Positions 1 to 8,710 of a stretch of DNA of 64,000 bases are shown here, one piece after another. Origin of the DNA: Acidobacteriota bacterium (GTDB lineage Bacteria; Actinomycetota; Acidimicrobiia; Acidimicrobiales; RAAP-2). The position numbers and the translations under genes are program-made. The notes under the pieces were generated by a model, which made no database searches, was not told where the DNA came from, and worked only from the letters and a program-made list of their open reading frames with translations. How positions within the stretch are numbered: position 1 is the stretch's first letter; every line of letters starts with the position of its first letter. The stretch covers positions 1-64,000 of the forward strand of contig JAGXBH010000006.1 in NCBI GenBank assembly GCA_018971185.1. The letters are read 5' to 3'.

Positions 1-746
1 TGGTGCACGTGCACCACGGACCCAATCATCGCGCTGAACCCGAGGAAGGGGACGACCTCGGCGCGCAGGACCAGCCACGCGGCACCCCCCAACGAATGAG
101 TGCGCGCCACCGCGATCGCCGAGAGGGCCGCCGCCATCACACCGACGAAGCCCAACGTGATGAGCCGATCACGACGAATCGCCCTCGCCCACCTGGCCGG
201 AGGGGAGAAGACCATCATCTTGTGCCACCACACCTCCTTGAGGTAGTAGAGGCCCGTGCCCCACCACGACCACTCCACGCGGTGCAGTAGCTTGCCCGCG
301 CGCGACAGGTCCGCGTATTCCTGGGCCGACACCGGATGCCACACGAAGTCGTAACCCTGGCGCACCGTGAACGCGTGATGGACCCGGTTGTGCCCCAGGA
401 CCCACGCCTCGAAGACGTGCCAGGAGGGGAGCATGGCGATGTGCCCGACGAGTGAGTTCTTGCGTCGGCTGTTGAAGAGGGCGCCGTGGGCGGTGTCGTG
501 GGCGACCACGAAGAGGGCCGTCACCCCGAGGATGGCGAGGACGTCGAGAGCGACGTCGATGAAGGGATTGGCGACCACGACGAGGGCGACGACCGACCCC
601 AGGTAGATGACGAGGTCGCGGGTGAAGTAGAGCATGCCGCGCCACGTGGGGTTCTCGTAGGCCGCCGCCGGAATGACGTTGATGACCGGTTTGAGGGAAC
701 CGGCGCGTTCTTCGCGTTCTTCGCGTTCGAGGGTCTCTTCGCTCAC
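1..746 (-). CDS. fatty acid desaturase, C-terminus cut by window edge
   Basis: Membrane di-iron fatty acid desaturase family. It is missing from the ORF track because its stop lies outside the window. Translating the minus strand from the GTG at 746 gives an open frame to base 1 (about 248 codons). It shows histidine box 1 (AHDTAH), box 2 (GHNRVHH), hydrophobic spans between them and a further HVHH at the edge. The GTG is the first usable start after an in-frame TAG; its ribosome site is weak. The N-terminus begins with a charged E/R repeat (SEETLEREEREER). It lies downstream of cydC on the same strand, separated by a tandem repeat. Substrate (acyl-lipid or acyl-CoA) and double-bond position cannot be told from this fragment. 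Confidence 0.85.
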   Translation of the reverse strand, partial: MSEETLEREEREERAGSLKPVINVIPAAAYENPTWRGMLYFTRDLVIYLGSVVALVVVANPFIDVALDVLAILGVTALFVVAHDTAHGALFNSRRKNSLVGHIAMLPSWHVFEAWVLGHNRVHHAFTVRQGYDFVWHPVSAQEYADLSRAGKLLHRVEWSWWGTGLYYLKEVWWHKMMVFSPPARWARAIRRDRLITLGFVGVMAAALSAIAVARTHSLGGAAWLVLRAEVVPFLGFSAMIGSVVHVH

Positions 747-843
747 GCGAAGACTGGCCAGGGGGTGCCGAACTCGAGCACTGCACGAGGTCGAACGTCG
801 AGAATCATCGATTCGATGCTACCGACGTCTCACGGCGACGCAG

Positions 844-859
844 TGGGACCAAAGTCCCA
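844..859 (-). terminator. short hairpin downstream of cydC and the repeat
   Basis: TGGGAC-CAAA-GTCCCA is a perfect 6-bp stem with a 4-base loop, sitting between the 15-bp repeat array and the desaturase start. There is no T-tract on either strand, so a terminator role is only a possibility. Confidence 0.25.
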
Positions 860-860
860 A

Positions 861-968
861 GACCTCTTCGGGCTCGACCTCGTCGGGCTCGACCTCGTCG
901 GGCTCGACCTCGTCGGGCTCGACCTCGTCGGGCTCGACCTCGTCAGGCTCGACCTGGTCAGGCTCGAT
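861..968. repeat. 15-bp tandem repeat, about 7 copies
   Basis: The plus-strand unit is GGCTCGACCTCGTCG. Four identical copies run from 871 to 930, followed by two with one or two changes (ending TCA rather than TCG, one with GG for CG) and a partial unit; 861-870 is a degenerate partial copy. The array overlaps the last codons and the TGA stop of cydC (958-960) and otherwise fills the cydC-desaturase gap. Unit length is a multiple of three, so it stays in frame in any reading; one minus-strand frame would encode DEVEP repeats. No spacers, so it is not a CRISPR. Confidence 0.9.
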
Positions 969-2643
969 CCACCATGGTCGAGGATTCGCTCGATTCCTCG
1001 ATGAGGCCAGCGCCGACGACGCGCCACTGACGCGCCCCGGGCAGACGAGTCCCGTCCTGGTGCGAGATCACGACCAGTGTGCCGTCGCGGTAGTGCGCGC
1101 GCAGCGACGCGAGCAGGGCGCGCGCCGACGAGTCGTCCAGCCCCTCGGTGGGCTCGTCGAAGATCGCCACCGCTCTGGCACTCAGCAGCTCGCGCGCCAC
1201 CCCGAGGCGACGCCGCTCACCTCCCGACATCCCGACGCGGGCGCCGCCGATGCGCGTGTCCCACCCGTCGGGCAGAGATCCCAGGAAGGCACCGAGCCCG
1301 GCGGTCTCACACGCCGCCGCGAGTTCCTCATCCGTCGCCCCCGGGTTCGCGACGCGCAGGTTGTCGGCCAGCGTGGCCGCGAAGACGTACGGGGCGTCGT
1401 CGACGAGACCGACCGCGGAGCGTACCGTCGACTCCGGCAATCGTGAGTAGGGCGATCCGTCGAGGGCCACCTCCCCACTGGTCGGTTCGAGGAACTTGAC
1501 CATGAGACGCGCGAGCGTCGTCTTACCGCCGCCGCTGGGTCCCGAGACCACCACGGTGTCCCCCGGTCCCACGTGCTGACTCACTGCGGACAACACCCGC
1601 GCGTCGCCGTAGGAGTGCGTCACGTCGATAAGGCGCACCGCCGGGGCGAAGTCGCCGCGCCCGACGCTCGTCACCACGCCACGCACGGGCCACGTTCGCT
1701 CGCTCAGGGAGTTGAGGCGCGCCAACGCGGCGCGGTCGCGCGCGGCGCTGACCACACCGGTCACGAGGGAGCTCACCATGTCGAGCGCCGCCATGGTGGT
1801 GAGGGCGGGGACGGCCACCAAGGCGACGTTTAGATGTCCGCGACGCACATCGCCGATGCTCACGAGCGCCACGGCGATCGTCGCCATCCCGTTCACCAGG
1901 GTTCCCAGTGCCGCCACCACGCCTGCGACGTCGCGCCGCCGGCGCTGGGCCTCGTCGTGACGATCCTCCAGGACCTCGAGCTGTCGCGCGAGGTGAGTGG
2001 ACGCTCCCACCATGATGTACTCGTCCCCGCTCTGGCACACGCGATCGAAGAGCTCCGTGAGTCCGGCGCGCACCTCCTCGAGGACCTCGGCGCTGCCACG
2101 CCCGAGGCGTCGCGCGAACCCCGGCAGAGCCAGCGCGTCGACGACGAGGGCGACCGCGAGAACTTCGCCCGCCCACGGCGACATGGCGCCGACCATGACA
2201 CAGCTCAGCACCCCGGCCGCGACACTGGTCAGCAGGGGGCCCGCGACGGCGGTGAGGAGGTCCTGGACCCGGTCGACGTCACCGATCACCGTGTCGACCA
2301 CGTCCGCGCTCCGGGGACCGAGACCGGCGGGCAAGAGGGGTTCGATGTCGCGGGCCACGCGCGCACGCACGCGCCCCATCACCGCGAGGGCGGCGCGATG
2401 GGTCTGGGTGCGCTCGAGGTATCGTCCCGCCGCCTTGGCCAGCGCGAAGAGCTGGACGAGGCCCATGGCCACGGTGAGCGACAGCACGCCGGGTCGCTGG
2501 GCCGATCGGACGATCAACCAGCCCGACGTCGACGAGAGACCCACGGTGCACAGGGTCACCAACAGTCCGGCCCCGAGGGCGCGTCGCACGGCGACACGCT
2601 CACGGCCCAGCGCCTCGCCGACGACGCCCGACCTCTCAGACAC
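958..2643 (-). CDS. cydC: CydC-like thiol-reductant ABC exporter subunit
   Basis: Second half of the heterodimeric CydDC ABC exporter, which in E. coli moves cysteine/glutathione across the membrane and is needed to assemble cytochrome bd. The 561-aa protein has an N-terminal transmembrane domain (about residues 20-300) and a nucleotide-binding domain with Walker A GPSGGGKTT near residue 370, signature MSGGERRRL, Walker B AVAIFDEP and H-loop VVISHQ. The start overlaps cydD by 8 nt, indicating translational coupling in a cydABDC operon. The C-terminal codons and stop lie inside the 15-bp tandem repeat. Assignment to CydC rather than CydD follows gene order and similarity; the transported substrate is not proven by sequence. 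Confidence 0.9.
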   Translation of the reverse strand: MSERSGVVGEALGRERVAVRRALGAGLLVTLCTVGLSSTSGWLIVRSAQRPGVLSLTVAMGLVQLFALAKAAGRYLERTQTHRAALAVMGRVRARVARDIEPLLPAGLGPRSADVVDTVIGDVDRVQDLLTAVAGPLLTSVAAGVLSCVMVGAMSPWAGEVLAVALVVDALALPGFARRLGRGSAEVLEEVRAGLTELFDRVCQSGDEYIMVGASTHLARQLEVLEDRHDEAQRRRRDVAGVVAALGTLVNGMATIAVALVSIGDVRRGHLNVALVAVPALTTMAALDMVSSLVTGVVSAARDRAALARLNSLSERTWPVRGVVTSVGRGDFAPAVRLIDVTHSYGDARVLSAVSQHVGPGDTVVVSGPSGGGKTTLARLMVKFLEPTSGEVALDGSPYSRLPESTVRSAVGLVDDAPYVFAATLADNLRVANPGATDEELAAACETAGLGAFLGSLPDGWDTRIGGARVGMSGGERRRLGVARELLSARAVAIFDEPTEGLDDSSARALLASLRAHYRDGTLVVISHQDGTRLPGARQWRVVGAGLIEESSESSTMVDRA

Positions 2644-4237
2644 GGTTCGCTCCGGATCTCTCCACGTCGATCACGTGGTCGGCGTCGAATTCGCGATGGG
2701 TCGCCACCACTCTCGTCATGGACAGCGAAGCGATGACGCGCCGCACGATCTCCTCGCTCCGCGCGTCGAGATGGGCCGTGGGTTCGTCGAGCACGAGCAG
2801 TGTGGGTCGCCGCAGGAGGCAGCGGGCCAGGGCCAGGCGTCGACGCTGACCCGCCGACAGGGCACCGGCACCCTCACCGAGGTCGCGGTCGAGGTCGAGA
2901 GTCAACTCGAGCGTCGACAGCACTTCGCGCATCAGCTCGTCGCCCAGTCGGTCGTCGCCCATCGCGAGGACCTCGCGCGCATTGGACCCCGGCAGTCGTG
3001 GGTCCTGGGGCAGATACGCGATGCGCGACTGCCACTGGTCGTGGTCGAGCTCACCGAGTCTCATCCCGTCCACCGTGATCGACGACCCGGGGTCGTCGCC
3101 TTGGCCGATGATCGAGCGCAGCAGCGTGGTCTTGCCCGATCCGGACGCACCGCGGATCACGGTGATCTCCCCGGCGCGAATGACCCCGCTCACCAGGCGA
3201 GCGTCGACGCGGTCGCGGCCGGCCACCCTCACGCGGTCGAGGACGATCGTCGGTGGCGAGACGGGTGGCGCGAGGGCGCCCCCGACGTGCGCGTGACCCA
3301 CCAGGTCCAGCACCAGTCCCGCGGCGGCGATCCCGTCGGCCGCCCCGTGGTATTTGGCCGCCGAGCGGCGCAGCGGCAAGAAGACCTCGGGGGTGACCAG
3401 GAGCACCGCGAGCGCGACGCTGAGACGCAGCGATCCGTCGAGCAGGCGAACGCCGAGGATCAGGGCGACCAGCGCCGTCGCCAGCGAGGAGAGGAGTTCG
3501 AGGGCGAAACTCGAGAGGAAGGCGACCTTGAGCGTCGCCATCGTGGATCGCCCCAAGGCGACCCCCACGTCGTCGAGTTGCTCCACGGCGTGGCGCGAGC
3601 GGTTGTGCGCCTTCAAGACGCCCATGCCCCGCACGACGTCGCCGAAGTAGGCCGCCAGACGCTGTTGGTCGGCCCAGCGACGCTGCATCCGTTCCTTGGC
3701 CTCGAGCCCGAGGAGGACCATGAACACCGGCAACAGTGCGACGCTGATCACGACGATGAGTCCACTGACGGGGTCACGCCACGCCAGGTACCCGAGGAGC
3801 AACATCGGCGCCGTAGTGGCCAGCACCAACGCCGGGACGTAGTTGGCGACGTAGTCCTCGATCGCATTGACGCCCGTGGTCGCCAGTTGCAGCGTCGCGT
3901 CGACGCTCTCGCCCGGGCCGTGGCGCTCGACGTGTCCCAACAACCGCCGGCGCAGATCGCGACGCACGGGCGCGGCGATGCGCGCGGTCACCGGTTCGCC
4001 GAGACCCACGGCGATCGCCCTCACCACGGTGGCCGCCACGAACCACGCCACCTGGCCCGTGACCCGCGCGTCGTGACGGTAGAAGACGCTGCCCAGGGCG
4101 CTCGCCAGGGACGCGGCCTGCACGACGATGGCCGTGGTCGTCACCAGCCCCAGAACCACCGACACGACCAGCGCGCGCCGCACGAGGGGCGACGCGCGGA
4201 TCAGGCGCTTCAGCAAGTCCGACGGCCGCTCCGCCAC
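2636..4237 (-). CDS. cydD: CydD-like thiol-reductant ABC exporter subunit
   Basis: First half of the CydDC exporter supporting cytochrome bd assembly. It has an exporter-type membrane domain, then an ATPase domain with Walker A GASGSGKTT, signature LSAGQRRRL, Walker B LLVLDEPTAHLD and H-loop VATHRE. I chose the GTG at 4237, one base after the cydB TAG, which gives MAERPSDLL; the track start (GTG 4273) would add 12 Arg/Pro/Ser-rich residues overlapping cydB. Neither start has a clear ribosome site, so coupling to cydB translation is likely. Sits between cydB and cydC on the minus strand. Confidence 0.9.
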   Translation of the reverse strand: MAERPSDLLKRLIRASPLVRRALVVSVVLGLVTTTAIVVQAASLASALGSVFYRHDARVTGQVAWFVAATVVRAIAVGLGEPVTARIAAPVRRDLRRRLLGHVERHGPGESVDATLQLATTGVNAIEDYVANYVPALVLATTAPMLLLGYLAWRDPVSGLIVVISVALLPVFMVLLGLEAKERMQRRWADQQRLAAYFGDVVRGMGVLKAHNRSRHAVEQLDDVGVALGRSTMATLKVAFLSSFALELLSSLATALVALILGVRLLDGSLRLSVALAVLLVTPEVFLPLRRSAAKYHGAADGIAAAGLVLDLVGHAHVGGALAPPVSPPTIVLDRVRVAGRDRVDARLVSGVIRAGEITVIRGASGSGKTTLLRSIIGQGDDPGSSITVDGMRLGELDHDQWQSRIAYLPQDPRLPGSNAREVLAMGDDRLGDELMREVLSTLELTLDLDRDLGEGAGALSAGQRRRLALARCLLRRPTLLVLDEPTAHLDARSEEIVRRVIASLSMTRVVATHREFDADHVIDVERSGANRV

Positions 4238-4238
4238 G

Positions 4239-5294
4239 CTAGATGGTGGTCGAGACCGGCTCGGACGACGCACCGGGACGCGTCACGCGCTTCTTGAAGA
4301 CCCAGTAGGTCCAACTCTGGTAGAGAAGGACGAGCGGGGTGAAGATCAGGGCCACCCAACTCATGACCTCGAGGGTGTAGCGGTGCGAGGCGGTGCCGGC
4401 GATGGTGAGGGTGTCACTCGGCGAGATCGACGAGACGAGGACGTCGGGATAGAGATTGAGCATCAGGGTGGTGAAGAAGGCCAGGATCGCAATCGCGGTC
4501 CCGATGAAGGCCCAGCCCTCAAGTCGCTCGCGCACCATCCAACTCACCGCGCCCAGCACTGCGACCCCGACGATCGGCAGCAGCGGCGGGACGAGGCCGA
4601 CCTCGTGGCGCGAGTGAGCCGTCAGGTACGTCCAACCGAGGAACGCCGTGACCACGACGAAGGTCAGGGGTGCCCACCACTGGGCGATCCTCTGGGCGCG
4701 GTCGCGGACCTCGCCGCCCGATTTGAGTCCGAGGTACGTGGCGCCGTGGAGGGTGAAGAGCGAGAGCGTGGCGAGCCCGCCGAGGAGGGCGTAGGGCTTG
4801 ACTAGGTCGAAGAACGTGCCCGTCCACGTGGCGTTCGCGCCCAGGGGTACACCGTGCACGAAGTCGGCGAACGCCACGCCCCACAGCAACGCCGGCAGTG
4901 CCGAGCCCCAGAAGATCGCCCGGTCCCACCACACGGCCGCGGCCGCGCTACCGCGATGACGCAACTCGAAGGCCATGCCGCGAAAGATCAGTGCCGCGAG
5001 CAACACGAACAGGGCCAGGTAGAAGCCGCTGAACACCGTCGCGTACCAGAGCGGGAACGCCGCGAAGGTCGCGCCACCGGCGGTCAGCAGCCAGACCTCG
5101 TTACCGTCCCACACCGGACCGATGGTGTTGATCGCCACGCGCCGATCGAGGTCATCCTTGCTCACGAACGGCATCAAGATCCCGACCCCGAAGTCGAAGC
5201 CCTCGAGGAAGAAGTAGCCGAGCCAGAGGACGGTGATGAGGCCGAACCAGAGTTGTTCGAGGCCGCTCGGGGATGTACTCAGTAGTCCTAGCAT
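4239..5294 (-). CDS. cydB: cytochrome bd ubiquinol oxidase subunit II
   Basis: Membrane subunit II of the cytochrome bd quinol oxidase, which reduces O2 to water with quinol electrons and supports respiration at low oxygen. The 351-aa protein starts with the conserved N-terminal helix (LWLGYFFLEGFDFGVGILMP) and contains the GPVWDGNEVWLLTAGGA motif, followed by further transmembrane spans; the usual length is 330-380 aa. The ATG at 5294 follows a strong AGGAGG ribosome site. It lies 9 nt downstream of cydA and is followed at once by cydD, forming cydABDC. Confidence 0.97.
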   Translation of the reverse strand: MLGLLSTSPSGLEQLWFGLITVLWLGYFFLEGFDFGVGILMPFVSKDDLDRRVAINTIGPVWDGNEVWLLTAGGATFAAFPLWYATVFSGFYLALFVLLAALIFRGMAFELRHRGSAAAAVWWDRAIFWGSALPALLWGVAFADFVHGVPLGANATWTGTFFDLVKPYALLGGLATLSLFTLHGATYLGLKSGGEVRDRAQRIAQWWAPLTFVVVTAFLGWTYLTAHSRHEVGLVPPLLPIVGVAVLGAVSWMVRERLEGWAFIGTAIAILAFFTTLMLNLYPDVLVSSISPSDTLTIAGTASHRYTLEVMSWVALIFTPLVLLYQSWTYWVFKKRVTRPGASSEPVSTTI

Positions 5295-5303
5295 CGTCGC
5301 CTC

Positions 5304-6701
5304 CTAGTAGATGAGCTCGGGCAGGGATTCGGCCTCGTCGCCGTCGAGCACGGGCGTCGGTACCTTGGCGAGGCGGATCATCAGACCGATCTCGACGATC
5401 GCGAGCAACGTGTACACCGAGGTGAAGCCCACCAGCGAGGCCGCCACGTAGCCGGGTGAGATGATCGTGACCGCGTCGGAGGTCTTGAGGAGCCCGTAGA
5501 CCACCCAGGGCTGACGGCCGATCTCGGTGAAGATCCAGCCCACCGAGTTCGCGATGAAGGGCGCGAGGAGCATCCACGACGCGAAGCGCAGGAACCGCTT
5601 GGATTGCTCGAGCCGCTTGCGCTTCATCAGCCAGAGGCCCGCGCCTCCCAGGATGAAGAGCAAGATGCCCAGGCCCACCATGATGCGAAAGGTCCAGTAG
5701 AGCACCCAGATGACCGGGACGTAGCTACCCGCGCCGTACTTGGCCGTCGCCTCCTTCTGCAACTGGTTGATGCCTTTGACGTTCCCGTTCCACGTGTTGG
5801 TGGCCAGGATGCTCAAGACGTGTGGCACCCGGACCTGGAACACGGGATTGCCCGACAGGTCACCGATGGTGAGCAGTGAGAAGCTCGCCCCGTTGGCGCT
5901 GTTGTAGAGGGCCTCGGCGGCCGCCATCTTCATCGGCTGCTGTTGGGTCATCTGCTTGGCCTGGGAGTCGCCGAGGAACATCGTGCCCACTGCGGTGATC
6001 AGCGTCGCCACGATGGCGATGCGCGCGGCCTTGGCGAATCCGGCCAGGTCGTGACCCTTGCGCAGATGCCAGGCGGCGATGGCCAGCATGAACACCGCGC
6101 CGGTCAAGAAGGCGCTGAACAGCACGTGGCCGTAGGCCAGGAGGAACGTGGAGTTCGTCACGACGGCCCAGAAGTTCGTCATCACCGCCTGGTGCGAGAC
6201 GGGATCGATGGTGAAACCCACCGGATGCTGCATCCAGGAATTGGCCGCCACGATGAAGGCCGCTGACAAGATGGTGCCCAGGCTCGCGAGCCAGATGGCG
6301 CTCAGGTGGATGCGGTCGCTCACGCGCCCGCGGCCGAAGATCCAGATGCCGAGGAAGGTCGACTCCATGAAGAAGGCCAGGAGCGCCTCAATCGCCAGGG
6401 GGGCGCCGAAGATGTTGCCCACGAAGGTCGAGTAGCGCGACCAGTCCATGCCGAACTGGAACTCCTGCACGATCCCGGTCACCACGCCGATGGCGAAGTT
6501 GACCAGGAACAGCTTGCCGAAGAAGCGCGTCATCCGGTCGTACGCGGGGTCCTTGGTCTTGTAGTAGGCCGACTGCAGCACGGCCACCAGGAGACCCAGG
6601 CCGATCGTCAACGGCACGAACAAGAAGTGGAAGACCGTCGTGATGCCGAACTGCCATCGGGCCAGGGAGAGGGTTGAGATTCCGCCGAGAAATGTGCTCA
6701 T
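5304..6701 (-). CDS. cydA: cytochrome bd ubiquinol oxidase subunit I
   Basis: Catalytic subunit carrying hemes b558, b595 and d. Visible hallmarks: the N-terminal haem-ligand region (FGITTVFHFLFVP), the EFQFGMDWSRYS motif, the paired glutamates in LAIEALLAFFMES that form the proton path, and the quinol-loop signature GRQPW. At 465 aa it belongs to the short Q-loop type, unlike the 522-aa E. coli enzyme. The ATG at 6701 (MSTFLGG) is preferred over the upstream TTG in the track. First gene of cydABDC; it diverges from the radical SAM gene. Confidence 0.97.
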   Translation of the reverse strand: MSTFLGGISTLSLARWQFGITTVFHFLFVPLTIGLGLLVAVLQSAYYKTKDPAYDRMTRFFGKLFLVNFAIGVVTGIVQEFQFGMDWSRYSTFVGNIFGAPLAIEALLAFFMESTFLGIWIFGRGRVSDRIHLSAIWLASLGTILSAAFIVAANSWMQHPVGFTIDPVSHQAVMTNFWAVVTNSTFLLAYGHVLFSAFLTGAVFMLAIAAWHLRKGHDLAGFAKAARIAIVATLITAVGTMFLGDSQAKQMTQQQPMKMAAAEALYNSANGASFSLLTIGDLSGNPVFQVRVPHVLSILATNTWNGNVKGINQLQKEATAKYGAGSYVPVIWVLYWTFRIMVGLGILLFILGGAGLWLMKRKRLEQSKRFLRFASWMLLAPFIANSVGWIFTEIGRQPWVVYGLLKTSDAVTIISPGYVAASLVGFTSVYTLLAIVEIGLMIRLAKVPTPVLDGDEAESLPELIY

Positions 6702-6969
6702 GAGCAAAACCTAAGAGTGCGCCAATGGTCGCCGTCGGGCTTCACTAAGGGACTTCGTCATTTCGCGACGGTGGTCCTAGTGGGTGAGGTGACGCCGTTC
6801 GCCCTCGCCGGGGGATCGAACCGCGACCAGCAGGTCGGGGGTCTCGAGCCAGGGCGCGCGGTCCCCCTCGTCTCGGTGCAGGACGAGTCACAAGGTCGCC
6901 AGGACGCCCGAGGTCACCCAGGACCTAGGCCCCTACTCGCGTGCGCGACGGAGCGAGCAGACTGGGGCC
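6702..6969. other. divergent intergenic region, cydA / radical SAM gene
   Basis: A 268-bp gap between two divergent starts that must hold promoters for both. I see no convincing sigma-70 hexamer pair, riboswitch or extended palindrome. ORFs called here by the track are shadows. Confidence 0.5.
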
Positions 6970-8151
6970 GTGTCGATCAGCATCTCCGACGAGAGCCGCG
7001 TGGCGTTGCGCGCGCGCGAGCACCGCCACGAGGTGTTGCAGCGTCGCTTCACCGACCGTCCGTTACTCGTCTTCTGGGAGATGACCAAGGCCTGCGACCT
7101 GGCCTGCTTCCACTGTCGCGCCGACGCCCAACACGAGCCGAGTCCCTGTGAGCTCTCGACCGACGAGGGCCGTCGCATGATCGACGAGCTCGCCGCACTC
7201 GCGAGCCCCCGGCCGATTCTCATCCTCACCGGTGGCGACTGCCTGAAGCGTCCGGACCTCACAGAACTCATCGACTACGCCCGCTCGGTGGCGGTGCCCG
7301 TCGCCCTGGCCCCCTCGGTCACCCCCCTGCTGACACCCGAGAAGATGCGCGAGCTGCGCGAACACGGCGTCAAGACGGTCTCGATCTCGCTCGACGGGAT
7401 GGACGCCACCACCCACGACGCCGTGCGCGGCGTTCCGGGACACTTCGACGCCACCATGGCGACCCTGGGTCACCTGAAGCAGGCCGGTTTCACCGTGCAG
7501 GTCAACACGACCGTCATGGCGCGCAACGTGGAGCAGATGGCCGATATCGCCCGGATCCTCCACGTGAACCACATCGACATCTGGGAGGTCTTCTTCCTGA
7601 TCTCCACGGGACGGGGCACCGACGTCAACGCGTCCACGCCCCAGCAGAACGAGGACATCTGCCACTTCCTCGTGGACGCCTCGCAGTACGGCTTCACCGT
7701 GCGCTCCGTCGAGGGCCCGTTCCTGCGCCGGGTCAACCAACAACGTCACGATCTGGCGCCCGGTCCAGCGACCAGTGACCTATACCACCGGTTGCACCGG
7801 CGTCTCGGCGAGCTCCTGGGTGAGCCCACCCACGACGTCTGCGCCCCCAGCGCGGCCACCCGCGACGGTAATGGCATCGTCTTCGTGGGGGCCACCGGCG
7901 ACGTCTACCCTTCAGGATTCCTGCCCCTGGCGCTCGGGAACCTCCGCGACTCGTCACTGGTCGAGATCTATCGCGACCACCCCCTGATGCGATCGATCCG
8001 CGACGCGGCGTTCGTAGGTGCCTGTGGCGCCTGCTCGTTCCGACAACTATGCGGGGGCTCGCGATCGCGGGCTTTCGCGGTGTCGGGCCAGCCTCTCGAA
8101 TCCGATCCGGCCTGCATTCTCGTCACGACGCCGACCTCGCCCGCACCCTGA
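6970..8151 (+). CDS. radical SAM/SPASM domain protein
   Basis: A 393-aa radical SAM enzyme. The [4Fe-4S]/SAM motif is CDLACFHC (CxxxCxxC), followed by the GGDCL strand that replaces the usual GGEP. The C-terminal SPASM region has Cys in DVCAPS, then CGACSFRQLCGG and a final DPAC, consistent with auxiliary clusters. Overall it resembles the AhbD/NirJ-related family that modifies tetrapyrroles or peptides (the TIGR04053-type group), but the substrate is unknown. The start is GTG 6970; a poorly placed ribosome site leaves this uncertain. It diverges from cydABDC, which raises but does not prove a link to haem metabolism. No small precursor peptide gene is obvious beside it. Confidence 0.85.
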   Translation: MSISISDESRVALRAREHRHEVLQRRFTDRPLLVFWEMTKACDLACFHCRADAQHEPSPCELSTDEGRRMIDELAALASPRPILILTGGDCLKRPDLTELIDYARSVAVPVALAPSVTPLLTPEKMRELREHGVKTVSISLDGMDATTHDAVRGVPGHFDATMATLGHLKQAGFTVQVNTTVMARNVEQMADIARILHVNHIDIWEVFFLISTGRGTDVNASTPQQNEDICHFLVDASQYGFTVRSVEGPFLRRVNQQRHDLAPGPATSDLYHRLHRRLGELLGEPTHDVCAPSAATRDGNGIVFVGATGDVYPSGFLPLALGNLRDSSLVEIYRDHPLMRSIRDAAFVGACGACSFRQLCGGSRSRAFAVSGQPLESDPACILVTTPTSPAP

Positions 8152-8507
8152 ACGACGTGACGGGTCGCCAGCCACGACGGCGTCGGTCACTTTGAGATTG
8201 AAGGTTCGAAGTTCGCGCTGCGCGATGGTCTTTGGCATCGGGCATGGTGCAGCACATAGCACTACGAATGACAGCGGTCATCCACTGCTCCCCCATCGGA
8301 CGCCATCTCGAGCGGCAACCACACCGAGAGAAATCCCTTCAAGTCGGCGGACTGAGTTGAAGGTCCGTGCGGTGAAGCGTTCAGCGCACCGCCTCGGGCC
8401 AAGTGGAGTGAGGCGTGAACGTCGTCGCGCTGCTCAGCTCCCAATCGAGCGAGGAGGGCCACTCGCGCAGGCGCCGCTAGCACGCTCTCCATGAACGTCG
8501 ATTCAGG

Positions 8508-8547
8508 GGCCGGCATCTCGCCGGACGATTCGGCGAGTCCGCCGGCC
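8508..8547. other. two-tier GC-rich stem-loop
   Basis: GGCCGGC-AT-CTCGCCG-GACGATT-CGGCGAG-TCC-GCCGGCC: two perfect 7-bp helices separated by a small internal loop (AT/TCC) and capped by a 7-base loop. No T-tract follows on either strand. It could be a terminator without U-tract, a small RNA element or a protein site; the structure itself is plain from the sequence. Confidence 0.6.
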
Positions 8548-8561
8548 ATTATGGAGAAGGA

Positions 8562-8577
8562 ACGCGACCGGTCGCGT
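8562..8577. promoter_or_regulatory. 16-bp perfect palindrome
   Basis: ACGCGACCGGTCGCGT reads identically on both strands. It lies 14 bp from the stem-loop and about 45 bp beyond the 3' end of tRNA-Ala (downstream of that minus-strand gene). A dimeric regulator site is possible, but there is no matching second copy to support it. Confidence 0.35.
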
Positions 8578-8622
8578 CAGTGCGGATGAACCGAGACCGC
8601 CCGAGTACGGATCCTCTTCGAG

Positions 8623-8695
8623 TGGAGGTGATGGGATTCGAACCCACTGCCTCTACATTGCGAACGTAGCGCTCTACCAATTGAGCTACACCCCC
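8623..8695 (-). tRNA. tRNA-Ala (anticodon CGC)
   Basis: The minus strand reads GGGGGTG TAGCTC..., with a seven-base-pair acceptor stem (one G-T), D arm AGCTCAATTGGTAGAGC, anticodon loop TTCGCAA giving CGC (reads GCG, Ala), and T arm GTGGGTTCGAATCCCAT. Discriminator base A; CCA is not encoded. It is 15 nt downstream of the SepX-like gene's stop on the same strand. Confidence 0.95.
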
Positions 8696-8710
8696 GAAGG
8701 AGTACCTACT

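Larger units (their letters stand above)
8152..8622. other. 470-bp intergenic region without a convincing gene
   Basis: Between the radical SAM gene and tRNA-Ala. ORFs on both strands here (e.g. 8262-8549 minus) show no recognisable family or ribosome site. The region does contain a two-tier stem-loop (8508-8547) and a 16-bp perfect palindrome (8562-8577), annotated separately, plus a looser CTTCAA...TTGAAG inverted repeat near 8338-8363. Confidence 0.5.

Noticed and set aside
861-968. Tandem repeat as a CRISPR array
   Set aside because: Units are contiguous with no spacers and there are no cas genes.
1997-4297. 766-aa plus-strand ORF
   Set aside because: Antisense to cydC, cydD and the cydB end; Arg/His/Gln-rich composition typical of shadow frames.
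8262-8549. 95-aa minus ORF in the gene-free region
   Set aside because: No family, no ribosome site, and it contains the GC hairpin; non-coding is more likely.
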